A DNA stretch of 64,000 nt from Uranotaenia lowii (Eukaryota; Arthropoda; Insecta; Diptera; Culicidae). The notes beneath the pieces are model-generated. The model was given only the letters and a program-made list of their open reading frames with translations, was not told where the DNA came from and searched no databases. Location of the stretch: NCBI RefSeq assembly GCF_029784155.1, contig NC_073692.1, positions 328,495,920 to 328,559,919 of the forward strand. Direction: 5' to 3'. Each line of letters starts with the position of its first letter. Positions within the stretch are counted from its first letter, which is position 1. A program made the translations under genes and the position numbers. Shown here one piece after another: positions 1 through 10,330 of this stretch.

Positions 1-913
1 TTATTTCTCAACCGATTTTAACAATATTTATAGTTTTGTAAAGTATCACAGTGTTCATGCAATAAAACTACTGGAATCAGTATGAAAAAAACCATTCCTG
101 TGAATATAATTTTATTACGAAAATCTCGTGTTAATATACTCAAAACCCAGTGCAAAATTGAATCAAAATCTTTGAAAATCTACGAAATGGTAAATTGACA
201 AACAAGTTAAATAAAAAACAGCTAATTTTGGAAATTTTTCAAAAATTCTGTGTTTCGTATTTTGACAATTTAAAAATGCTGTAATGTGATAAACTTACGT
301 CAACTTTTCAATCCTCTTTTTTAAATTTATCTGGTGTGACATAAACAATTAAGACGGATCATGGATTGAAAAGTACAAGTTTTACACCACTTTTTTACAT
401 TTCTTGTGGTCAGCATCTTAAACTTTATTAAATAAAATATATCCTTATGTGCAACGTATAGCTTCAGACTGTAGCTTTCTTGGACCCTGAGTTAAATTTT
501 TTTTTTGAGCATTACGTAGCTGACCTGCAGTCTTTTTTTCGGGTTATTTTTCTTTGACTTTGAATAACGGAAAACTGAAGTGTTACAGCAGTATATTGTT
601 TGGAAAACATATCTGAGTCACATCACGAGGTTTCCAAAACTATGAATTTTGTAAAAATTGGTGGAGATCGAGAATGATATAGCGGTTTTAAGAAAGGAGT
701 GTCGGATTGATACTCAAGGTTTGATTAAGTTTTTTTTCCTGGGCCTTAAGGATGCGTCCATGAAAAAGTAAAGAAGCAAAGTTAAAAATTCCAAGAATAC
801 AATGAGGATCCCCGATGATTTTTTTTTTTTTTTTTGATGTATCCGAATGTAGTTACAAGCCATCAAACTGCTAATAGTTTTATTTTGACACTCAAGAGAA
901 GAATAGGGTTCAT
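1..913. mobile_element. Foldback-type element, copy 1 (left part cut by window edge)
   Basis: The stretch from about 236 to 913 matches, in the same orientation, the right arm of the foldback element at 35561-36690. Shared landmarks include a CTTATGTGCAACGTATAGCTT block, a CATCACGAGGTTTCC block and a closing segment with CACTCAAGAG. Bases 1-230 resemble the opposite arm in inverted orientation (for example CTCAACCGATTTT near position 8 against AAAATCGGTTAAG near 36472), so the copy was probably a full foldback whose outer left arm lies outside the window. No coding capacity is visible. The superfamily is not assigned. Confidence 0.6.
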
Positions 914-2933
914 GCTAGAGCAAATAATACTCACAAACCGTTTTCTAAACTATTGAGGGATACCAAAATCTATATAGGATACAAATTTAGCAAAACCCTT
1001 GAACTCGATTGGCAAACTCTCCCAAGGATGAAGTGTCAAATGGCCTACGTATCCGGGGCACAAATGTGACAACGATATGCAAGAAACCATCTGGATGGAA
1101 CAACCAGACGAATATTAGAAGAATTAAAAAAAAAAAGATAGATTGAACAACGGCGCGGCGTGAATTATCTTTTTCGTCTGCACCATGTGTTGAATGATTC
1201 GAACCTTTCGGCGCAGAGCGAATCAAAAATCAGGTTCCATTTAATGAAAATAAGAGTTGTGGTAAAAATATTGGCTAAAAAGTGCGTGTTGAGATGTTCC
1301 GATCAATAGAATTGCGTCAGAATCATCCTAAAAAAGATTTTTTTTAATTGAAAAAAGTTCATATTTTTTGTTGAAATAATTTTCTTATCCACTATGTCTC
1401 ATTAACAGTGAATGTCTCACAAAAAAGCTTGTCACACTCCCTTTCGTTTGAATTGAGGAAGTAAGGGAAACCTCATAAAGTTATAACGGACGTCTAAAAC
1501 TGCAATACCATCCGATAAACGAAAGGGGGGATGAAAGATAGCCATCGGTGTTGACGTTCGGTTTTCAACTCATTCACCAGCAGCAGTGCGCAAGTAGGTA
1601 TCTCTTCATTCAAAGCTATATTCATCTTGAGTAGGAAGAATAACGTCCATCGAAGCAAATTTTGATGTTTCGCTCGGCCATTTGGTGGCCAGTTGCGAAA
1701 AACACCCCTCCCAAAGGAAATATAATTGATGCTTTCAATTAATTTACGAACTGGAAGTTATGATGCATTGTAAAAGGCTCTTTCTCCTCGATTTGTGTAG
1801 GTTTTCGTTGTTTCGTATAAACCATTTTGGGGGACTGCACTATATCCTTTACTAGACCGGGTTTCAGGATGTTTTAATTTTTTTTAAATAATTGTTTTTT
1901 AAGGTTTGAATCAATTTTTATATTTTAATTTTATAATTTCATTGAAAAACTTATTAATTATTCATTCTTATAGTCAAATTATCAGCAAAAATCAGTCAAA
2001 TATAATGTCGATCTAATGAAAAAATCCACAATAACCCTGTTGGTGATGAGCATCGGAAAAATATGGACCCATATCCTCTCACAAACACTCAGGCCAGCGA
2101 CTTTCCCATACGCACGGAGCCACGATTCTCTCGGTAGCCAGCTGGCTACGAAACCGAAAACCCTGCCCATTACTTCGGGCCACGGGTACGGTTTGCTGAA
2201 TTTATGCCATCAATATATTGCAATTAGAGCACCTTGTTATTGAAAGGTTCCGTCGTCTCGGTCGTCTTTGGCTATAGGATTCGATGTTTACCTTCCCCGG
2301 TGGAGCATTTCTAGCGTTCACGCGCAAAGGTTCAACCCAGTCAGTCAGCGACTAGCTCAAAAAGACTCACACAACAGCTATCGAACCTTCTTTTATGAGT
2401 CCACTGCCAATATGTTGCAATTTGGCCGTAAAATTCGAGTGCTCTATTGTTGGTTTATCACGGGACTTACTAGTTTGAGGCAGAGATGTAAGTTTGCCTA
2501 AATGATATCTACTGTCAAATGAACGTTAGACAAATAAAGGCAAATGCGTTCCTTAATTGAAATGATGCTTGCAGGCTTGAAACAAACGATATTAGAATGC
2601 TCAAAAAAGGTGAAATTTGGTTAGAATAATGTTTAATAATATGTACATTGAAAATATCGGCACAATTCAATTCTTGCTTCCTAAAAATGGTGGGTTTAAA
2701 ATTTATTTAATTAAAGACTGAATAACCATTCAAGGGAAATATTTTAAGTTTTCTATAAATACAAGCCTATTTGTTTTTAATAGAACGATAACGATAAACG
2801 CGGTAAATAATCTCAATCAAAACTTTTAAAAGTCTAACCAAAATTATGAAGCTCACATGGCCAAATTTCTAATAATGATGAAGACAAAGCTTTCAAAATT
2901 TCGAAAAATCAAAAGACTCATTTTGATTTATAT
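914..2933. other. Spacer, no recognised gene
   Basis: This is AT-rich sequence with a somewhat more GC-balanced patch at about 2030-2510. Short open frames here (79, 75 and 77 codons) match no family I recognise. A small inverted pair, CCCTTTCGTTT near 1440 and AAACGAAAGGG near 1518, may be the ends of a roughly 100-bp MITE, but it is too short to call firmly. Confidence 0.5.
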
Positions 2934-2937
2934 TTAA

Positions 2938-3077
2938 CACGTTCGTCGCCCAAAAAAAATCTCAGAGCATGAAAGTAAAGCGAGAGAGCTTCAGATTTAC
3001 AACGCGTGGCAGAACTGAGCGGCAACCTTGCTTAAGAGTGCCGTCACCCATATATGGGTGACGTGGCGACGAACGTG
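2938..3077. mobile_element. 140-bp TTAA-flanked MITE (piggyBac-like ends)
   Basis: The element begins CACGTTCGTCGCC and ends with its exact complement GGCGACGAACGTG, and both ends abut TTAA (2934-2937 and 3078-3081). TTAA target duplication is the hallmark of piggyBac-type transposition. The interior has a further 22-bp perfect palindrome around 3044-3065 (CGTCACCCATA and its complement). It is far too short to encode a transposase, so it must have been moved in trans. The perfect terminal repeats suggest a fairly recent insertion, which is inference. Confidence 0.8.
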
Positions 3078-3081
3078 TTAA

Positions 3082-3861
3082 TGTGAATTCGAGAAAGGCC
3101 GAGTAAAATCAGCTAGTTTAATTTATTTGTTGAATGGTTGTCGTTTCTAAAAAACCCGCTTAAATTTTCTCATGTTTCGATTTCCTTTGATGTAGCTTTT
3201 GACAACTGCTTGCAAAACTGTTGTTATTAGAATGGATTGTTCGATTAACATATTTTAAATCATTCTGCGCATAAAGTACGTTGAATAATGATAGTCTTGG
3301 TTTTGAAGCCGATTGTAGTAAACTCCGTCCAAAAGAGGGTGTAAGAGGGTTAATAAAATTCAATTTTATATTTTTACCTGTGAAACATGACTTGAATAAA
3401 AAATCAAAACATTGAAATTAAGGGTATCAACTTTTTTTTCTTGTGATTACCTTTAAAAAAAATTCAAATTTCAAGATTTTGATACTATTTTGATTGCAAG
3501 TCTCGAACTTGACAGAAAGCATAATCAAGACAATCAAACTACCGAGATAATTTCAATTAAGAGAATGGATTCAAATTTTTGAATCACACAGGAAGTTTAA
3601 AGATGTCTACATCAGAAAAAATCTTTGCTCACACTTTTCATAACTATTCGATTTCGTTCCATTTCCATTTATACTATGCGAGGAAATGTATTATTTAACT
3701 AAATTGACTTACAATATGAATCTCAATGGAAAATAATTTCCTTTGAAGAGATTCATTATTCGATATTTACTATAACACTATTTTTTTATTGCTAATTATA
3801 TTATGTTATGTTCAAAAATTAAATAATATAAAATACAAACTACAAAATTTTTAAGAATTTA
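3082..3861. other. AT-rich spacer, no recognised gene
   Basis: AT-rich sequence between the small MITE and the first Helitron-type element. A 67-codon minus-strand frame at 3160-3363 has no recognisable motif. Confidence 0.5.
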
Positions 3862-3879
3862 TATATATAAAAATGAATT

Positions 3880-3880
<1 letters not shown>

Positions 3881-3918
<38 letters not shown>

Positions 3919-3926
3919 TTCTGTCT
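3881..3926 (+). repeat. (CTGT)n microsatellite at Helitron 5' end
   Basis: About eleven CTGT units near the 5' end of copy 1. The same tract, of a different length, sits at the equivalent place in copy 2 (15376-15411), so it is an inherited part of the family whose length varies. Confidence 0.9.
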
Positions 3927-4078
3927 GTTCCCTATAGACTCAGAAACTACTGAACCGATTTGCGTGAAACTTGGCAGGTGGGGGTATTGGAGGCTGGGGA
4001 AGGTTCCTATTATGGTTTAGGACCCCTCCCTCTAACAAGAAGGGGGGAAGGGGCCTCCCAAACAAAAGACAATTTTTT

Positions 4079-5000
4079 GCATAACTCGAGAACCAATCAA
4101 GTAAATGGTATCAAATTTGGCATGGGGTGGTATTTGGGAACGGAAAATATTTCAATGAATATAAGGTACCCCTCCCTCCTCTCAGTTGGATGATAGGAAG
4201 GGGGGAGGGGGGCTACCTTACAATTTTTCATATAACTCGAAAACTAATCAAGATATTGGAACCAAATTTGGCATGGGAAGGTATTTTGATACGAGTAATA
4301 TTTCAATGATTATTTTAGACCCCTCCCTTTTTGCAGTTGAAGGGGGGAGGGGGCCTCTTTCATATTTTTTTACATAACTCAAAAACTAATAAAGCAAATG
4401 GAACCAAATTTTTCATGGGAATTTGGTATTTGGATACGATAAATATTTCTATGATTATTTGAGACCCCTCCCACTTTCCAGTAGGAAGATATAAAGGGGG
4501 AGGGGCCCTTTTTTAATTTTTTTCATAACTCAAAAACGAATCAAGCAAATGGAACCGAATTTGGCATGGGCGGATATTTGGGAACGTGACATGTTCTAAT
4601 GATTGTTTGAGACCCCTTCCTTCTTCCAGCGGGGAGAAAGGAAAGAGGGAGGGAAGTTTCATAAATTTTTTATTGCATAACTTAAGAACGACAACAGCAA
4701 ATGGAACCAAATTTGGCATGGAACTACATTTGGGTACGAGAAATGCTTCTATGATTATTTGGTATCCCTCACTCCTTCAAAAAGGTGGATGAAAAGGGGG
4801 AGAAGAGGTCTCCCTTAAAATTTTCAGTATAACTGGTGAGCTTATCGAGCAAATTGAACCAAATTTGGCACGTGAGGGTATTTGGAAACGAAAAATGTTT
4901 CTATTTTAAATTGAAGCCCCACTTTTTTCAGCGGAAAGATATAAGGCGGAAAGGGGGGCTTCCATACAATTTTTTTGCATAACTCGAGAATTAATAGAGC
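4079..5000 (+). repeat. Internal tandem units of ~150 bp inside the Helitron
   Basis: Unit starts marked by (C/T)ATAACT recur near 4080, 4231, 4374, 4523, 4675, 4829 and 4977, giving a period near 150 bp. Each unit carries AAATTTGGCATGG and a C-run/G-run pair of the form CCCCTCCC...GGGGGAGGGG, which could form a hairpin or a G-quadruplex in single strands. The units are diverged, and copy 2 carries a partly different set. Confidence 0.75.
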
Positions 5001-6279
5001 CAATGAAATAAAATTTGGTATCAAAAAGTATTTGAGTAAAAAAACTACTTTTGTGAATATTAAGTTCTCACCCCCAACCAAATTTGGCATGGAATGGTAG
5101 ATCAATACGAGTATTTTTTTTATGTCAAACAATTCCTTTCTTGCAGTGGGATGATAGAATTTGGAATAAAGGAAGGGAAGAGGAAAGCTTACATTTATCT
5201 TTTTTTTACAACAAAATCCGAGAAATGGGCAAAACTTAACATGGAAAATCATTTTTGTATGATTCTATGATTATCTGACTCTTTTCAGTGAGTAGGTACA
5301 TGGGAGGAGGGAGTTGAGCCCAATACAATTTTGTTAGCATAAGTTCTTAATTTATGCTAACGAAGCCAACAAATATAGCATGGAAAGGAATTTGGATACG
5401 AGATATGTTTCTACGATTGTTATAGATCCTTACGCTTTACAGTGTAGAGAGGAGAAGAAATTTTGTTGTAAAGCTTAAAAATTTATCAACAAATGGCACT
5501 GTATTTGATATGAGAGGATTTGAGGGCTCGAAAAAAAATGTTTATGATTATTCAAGACCACGATTTCCATTCAGCAGGGAAGGACAGGGGGGCTCTCTTA
5601 TCAGATTTTTAGCATAAATCCAGAACATAGAAAGCAAAACAACCTTATGTTATAAATTGGATTGTTTGCGTACGATTAATTTGAGCCCCTTCTTTTTCAG
5701 GGCGACGCTTAAAGAAACAGATTAAAATTATCAGATCTTTAACACAAATTTATTGATTAAGATTCAGAAAATAAGTTTAAGACATCTTTGTGTTACAATT
5801 CGAAACTCCAGCTGCGGCTCGCATTTTATAGCGGTTGCTTATGAATTATGTTATAACTTGATTTTAAATAATGCCAACAAGACAAAAATTTGAATAATTT
5901 CTGAAAATAGCATTTGTTTTTGAAAGGTGTAGCAAAGCACACCGGGTCAGCTAGTAATAATATAAAATATTAACGCAACAAAGTACAAAAGGTAAACAAA
6001 ACAAAGACTGGATGATCGACTGTTTCAATGGTTCAATTTTTCTTTCAAAAGCTGTATCATTTTGGTGTTAAACATGGAACGATTGGCTATGTTTTTAATT
6101 TCAGTTGGTAAAGTTGGTCCCATTCCATAGAGACGTCACAAAATTTTTTCAGAAATTTTTCAAATATGTTATGATCACATTTTCATATGTGATGAAAGAA
6201 ATTAGAGAAACATGAACTATCAAAGAACGAAAGAACATAAGCCGTAAATATCATGAAAATTTTGAAAAAGATACAACGG

Positions 6280-6352
6280 CTCACCGACAGGACTTGAACC
6301 TGCAATCTCCGCTTCGGTACAACGGCGCGTTAGCCAATTCCACCACGGTGAA
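6280..6352 (-). tRNA. tRNA-like sequence A, predicted anticodon ACC
   Basis: On the minus strand this is a 73-nt cloverleaf. The acceptor pair is TTCACCG/CGGTGAG, the A box is TGGTGGAATTG and the B box is GGTTCAAGTCC, both matching the Pol III consensus. The anticodon stem is CCGTT/AGCGG with loop GTACCGA. The loop gives anticodon ACC (Gly), which eukaryotes do not normally use, since Gly-GCC reads those codons. Together with its presence in a repeated, inverted unit, this argues for a tRNA-derived SINE head or pseudogene rather than a working tRNA. Confidence 0.55.
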
Positions 6353-6780
6353 CGTGATGGAACCGGCGAACACGAGCAATCGAGCTCTGCCGATCAACTG
6401 CTGGACCTTCTATCGAAACACCATGTATATCCCGCATGTGATCTTTCCCTCTATTGATCTCTCTTGTTTCTCTAACCCCACCCATCGACTCGGGATTTTA
6501 GCCGAGCGAGCACATGGTCGATTGCTTCGGGTTTGCCGCAACTTACGGTCAGATGAAGAAGCAATCAGTGCCGCTCAAGGTTCCGAGCAGACCAGTTACA
6601 CAGGGAGGTGTTGCTCTGTTGAAATCAATACTGATGTTATGAAATCGCTTGGTACATCTTTGTACCTGAAAATGATCACATTTTCATATGTGATGAAAAA
6701 AATTAGAGAAACATGAACTATCAAAGAACGAAAGAACATAAGCCGTAAATATCATGAAAATTTCGAAAAAGATACAACGG

Positions 6781-6847
6781 CTCACCGACAGGACTTGAAC
6801 CTGCAATCTCCGCTTCGGTACAACGGCGCGTTAGCCAATTCCACCAC
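6781..6847 (-). pseudogene. tRNA-like sequence B, truncated
   Basis: Identical to copy A over the T arm, anticodon arm and most of the D arm, but it stops at CCACCAC where the inverted junction begins. The 5' acceptor strand is therefore missing. It marks the centre of the inverted duplication. Confidence 0.7.
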
Positions 6848-6987
6848 CGAGTCGATGGGTGGGGTTAGAGAAACAAGAGAGATCAATAGAGGGAAAGATC
6901 ACATGCGGGATATACATGGTGTTTCGATAGAAGGTCCAGCAGTTGATCGGCAGAGCTCGATTGCTCGTGTTCGCCGGTTCCATCACG

Positions 6988-7060
6988 TTCACCGTGGTGG
7001 AATTGGCTAACGCGCCGTTGTACCGAAGCGGAGATTGCAGGTTCAAGTCCTGTCGGTGAG
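6988..7060 (+). tRNA. tRNA-like sequence C, predicted anticodon ACC
   Basis: A 73-nt plus-strand copy that is the inverse of copy A, with the same A box, B box and GTACCGA anticodon loop. The T-stem (GCAGG/CCTGT) and acceptor stem are paired with G-U wobbles. The same reservation applies: a tRNA-derived repeat is more likely than a functional tRNA gene. Confidence 0.55.
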
Positions 7061-7216
7061 CCGTTGTATCTTTTTCGAAATTTTCATGATATTTACGGCT
7101 TATGTTCTTTCGTTCTTTGATAGTTCATGTTTCTCTAATTTCTTTCATCACATATGAAAATGTGATCATTTTCAGGTACAAAGATGTACCAAGCGATTTC
7201 ATAACATCAGTATTGA

Positions 7217-9814
7217 AATATGTTATGATTAAAAGCTAAATTTGAAAAAAAAAAATACTCTTGAAACAATGTGGAACTGCAGAAATGCTGGTTTCTCGCA
7301 TGGAAATGGTCCTAATTAGGATTGTTTGATCTTTAGGAAAAGATCGATCTCCAAAATCGATTTAGATGGACGATCGTAGGATCGATCCACCTACAAATCG
7401 AAGCTTGAGGATCGATCTCTGATATATAGATCTTATCCATTTCAAATCAAAAAAGATATTTTATTCATATAACGGTACTCATTGTTTTGTAAAATTGCAG
7501 GCGAAAATTCCAAAACAGCCAATCCAATTTAAATTATCAAAATCGAGTAAATACCCAAAATATTTCACTTTTTGTCATTGAATCCGTAATAAAAATATAG
7601 AACTAAATAACTCAACTACGCGAAAAAAAAATCCAAAAGATCAATTTTTTCATCCCAAATAATCGAACTAAGAAATCAAAAATCTGTTTTGAAAAAATCG
7701 ATCTTTCATAAATCAATCCAAGATCCACAAATTCATTTCATACCTATTCTTATTGGAATATTATAATACACAGAAATGCCAAAAAAGAGAACATGAAAAA
7801 ATAATTTATCGTTCGATAAATTCACTCGAATGAATAAAAAATTATCAATTTCAAATCAATCAATTAATAAAAAAAAATGATAAGTTCAAAATTGATAAAA
7901 GATACAGCGGGCAACGTTCAACATTTTTGAATGATATAAATATTTTGTAACATTTTTATGGAGGATAAGAGCTTTGCTCTGGTGTACTCTAACCTCATAA
8001 ATTTTTACACTATCGTAGGAAAATCATGAATCCAATATCAAAATCAAAATGTTGTAAGTTGAGGTATAAAAAAACACTTAACTTTCAAGTTCATAATAAA
8101 TTGTACAGTTGAAAAAAATGCACAAATTTTCAACACTCCTTCAGTCAAAATCAGCTCTAAAAGTTTTTGCATCATTGTGATTTTTGTTGGTGAATGCTAT
8201 CAGAAATTGAGCCTTAATTTATTTTTTTTTTCAATTAGAAATTAAAATATTTCTTTATTTTATTTCAGAGTTAATTTTTGATTGAAATGAAATTGTAGAA
8301 CGACAATTAAAAATGAAAAATGAATTTAATAGATAATAGATGAAAAATAATTTCGAATCACTATTTTGAAATATTTAACCGAATCATAAATGAATATAAG
8401 TGTCCTAAAATCAGTTTTAAGTTAATCGTAAATATATTCAAAACTTTATCTCAAATATTTATTTCTCGAACTTAAAGTTGCAAAATGCGAGTCATTTATA
8501 TTTTGATTGTGTTTACCTTTTACTGATATGATCATGATCATATCATGATGAGATAGATCATGAATAATAAATAATTGAAGAGTTTCTTGTTTTTTTCTAT
8601 TCAACAACAAGTGAATTATAATCATTTGTAAAATGAAAGTTATAACGACAGATTACTTAATGAGTTGATCTTTTCTTTTCTATTTTTATAGGAATTTAAG
8701 CCATTTATGTCATTCTTCCTCGCGATTTTTTTTAACTTGCTGGACGGGTATTCAAAAAAAAAAATTAATAAAAGTTTCTGGCACGACAAATTAAAGATCC
8801 GTTGATTGGAGTTGTATCAAATAAAATAAAAAAAAAGTGTTAAAATAGAAAATGGGTTAAAATAGATAACATTTCTTCTCCAACTTTGAATTTTTTCAAA
8901 AAACAACCTCAAGTATAGCTTAATCAGATCAAATTGGAGCAAAAAGAGCAGTGTGCACCTTCCTTTGCTACCTCCCCCACCCCTTCCATTAATATTTCAA
9001 AATGAATGTTTATTCACTAGATACTAAATTTTTTTTTGATCGATTTTTGAAAATTTGCAAATCCCCATTGTTAATGAGTCTTCAGCGCCTATAAATTTTT
9101 TGGGAGAAAACTCAATGGATTATGTGGAAGAGTATCAAGTCAAGTTTCACTCAATTTCAGCCTAATTTTAAATATTTAGACAAATTAACTTTGGACCATA
9201 AAGACAAAAGAGAGTTTTTTAAATCAGTTTTTGTTATTTTCAAAAATTTGAAGACTTTTCGTAATATCAAATAGTAGGAAAAGTCAAATTCAGTATGGGA
9301 GCATGGGGAAACTTGAATCTTCTTTATATATTTTAACATATCATTTTATAACACAAAAAAAATGCAACTCACCCTAATTTGTATTTTCCGACAGCGTGTA
9401 ATTTCAAGTTTATATGCTCCCAAAGTAAGAACGATCCCTGAACTTGTAGATAAGCTAAATGTAAAAATTGTGATATTTTTTGAGTAAAAGGAGACTTGAT
9501 GCTTTATCAAAGAAGACATAATTCATTATTCAAGGTGCCTCAAGCGTTGGAAAAATCAAGCGTAATCTAAAGAGAACAGATCCTTTAACTGTTTTTGGTC
9601 CTATTATTTTCACAGTTTAAAAGTGTCAGACACAGAAAAAGACAAAGAGTGTTCTAAAAGCTTGTTTACTATCCTTTAGTCATTGCATGCTTCAAGATGC
9701 TATTATTTATTGTTTTGATACAAACATTTTTTTGTTAGACAAATTATTGGATAAATATTAGTTATTGGGCAAATATTTGTAATTTTTTATAAGTAATTTG
9801 ATGTAAATAACTAA
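7217..9814. other. AT-rich spacer with GATCGAT cluster and a palindrome
   Basis: No gene is recognised. Bases 7330-7440 hold several GATCGATC-type motifs, and comparable motifs recur near 39555-39635, so both may be remnants of one repeat. A 22-bp perfect palindrome, TGATATGATCA followed by its complement, lies at 8524-8545. The remainder is low-complexity AT-rich sequence. Confidence 0.5.
8524..8545. repeat. 22-bp perfect palindrome
   Basis: TGATATGATCA is followed directly by its complement TGATCATATCA with no spacer. It could be chance in AT-rich DNA, a transposon centre or a protein-binding site. Nothing nearby decides. Confidence 0.8.
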
Positions 9815-10330
9815 CTGACCTGGTGTGCTTTGCTACACTTTCCAAAACTATATTAAATTTTTAAAATAAAATTTATAGTTTTATTTCTATGGCAGCATTC
9901 CAAACAATATTTCAACCTAATATAGAAGCAAACAACTGTAGTTTCGAATTTATAGAGCAAACATGATTTAATTTTTTTTTAAATTGATATCTTAGTTTTT
10001 TTTTTCAAGATTTAAAACTTTTACTCTGTTTTATAAGCTTTATAGAATTTAAAATGATGTTAAAATGTATATTTTGATGATATAGACTTCCAACCCCTTC
10101 CCTCTTCAAATGCAAGAAGTTCTCACGAACTCACGAATCATCTAAACGGCGTGAAATTTTGCTTCATTTTTTAAGAATGGGCTGGGGATTTTCAAATTGG
10201 GCCAAATATAATATAAATATAGACTTGCCTCTTTCTTTCCGACTCCACCCAGAAATAAGGGAGGGTCTCAAATTATTCGTACGAAAACAACGAATTCCAT
10301 AAAATATGATTCCTTGTTCTTGATAAGTTT
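9815..10330 (-). mobile_element. Decayed Helitron-type fragment, inverted
   Basis: Near 9817-9850 the minus strand reads AGTGTAGCAAAGCACACC followed by AGGTCAG, matching the 3' hairpin of the two fuller copies with a degraded final tetranucleotide. Rightwards there are weaker matches to the family interior, including a CCCTTCCCTC run near 10094 and a GGGAGGGTCTCAAATTATT block near 10260. It looks like an old 3' part of the family, and the right boundary is approximate. Confidence 0.6.

Larger units (their letters stand above)
3862..5954 (+). mobile_element. Non-autonomous Helitron-type element, copy 1
   Basis: The 3' end has the Helitron layout: a short hairpin (GGTGT, loop, ACACC), then GGGTCAG and the terminal CTAG, followed by T. 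The 5' end, TATATATAAAAATGAATTTC, is shared with copy 2 at 15357 and runs into a (CTGT)n tract. The body is a tandem series of diverged units of about 150 bp. Each unit opens with a CATAACTC-like block, continues with AACCAAATTTGGCATGG, and closes with a CCCCTCCC/GGGGGAGG inverted pair. No Rep/helicase ORF is present, and the short ORFs are by-products of the internal repeats. Caveat: I do not see the 5' TC expected of a textbook Helitron, so assignment rests on the 3' end. Confidence 0.75.
6160..7216. repeat. Large inverted duplication carrying tRNA-like/SINE sequence
   Basis: Bases 6168-6494 are the near-exact inverse of 6848-7165. Bases 6630-6847 are also inverted relative to about 6985-7216, and directly repeat 6160-6346. 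The result is an imperfect palindrome of about 1 kb centred near 6847. The repeated unit contains a tRNA-like head followed by a conserved tail with ACGGCTTATGTTCTTTCG and a short CATATG-centred palindrome. This layout fits a tRNA-derived SINE that was duplicated and inverted, or a palindromic rearrangement of one locus. Frames of 140 and 71 codons here share a peptide only because they read the same repeat. Confidence 0.8.

Noticed and set aside
4842..5252. 136-codon minus-strand frame
   Set aside because: It lies wholly inside the Helitron internal repeats, has hydrophobic low-complexity composition, and is not preserved as one frame in copy 2.
6294..6716. 140-codon frame (and 71-codon relatives at 6795-7046)
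   Set aside because: It begins within the tRNA-like sequence and follows the inverted duplication. The shared peptide is explained by the repeat itself.
6280..7060. Functional glycine tRNA genes
   Set aside because: Anticodon ACC is not normally used for Gly in eukaryotes, and the copies sit in a repeated inverted unit with a truncated member.
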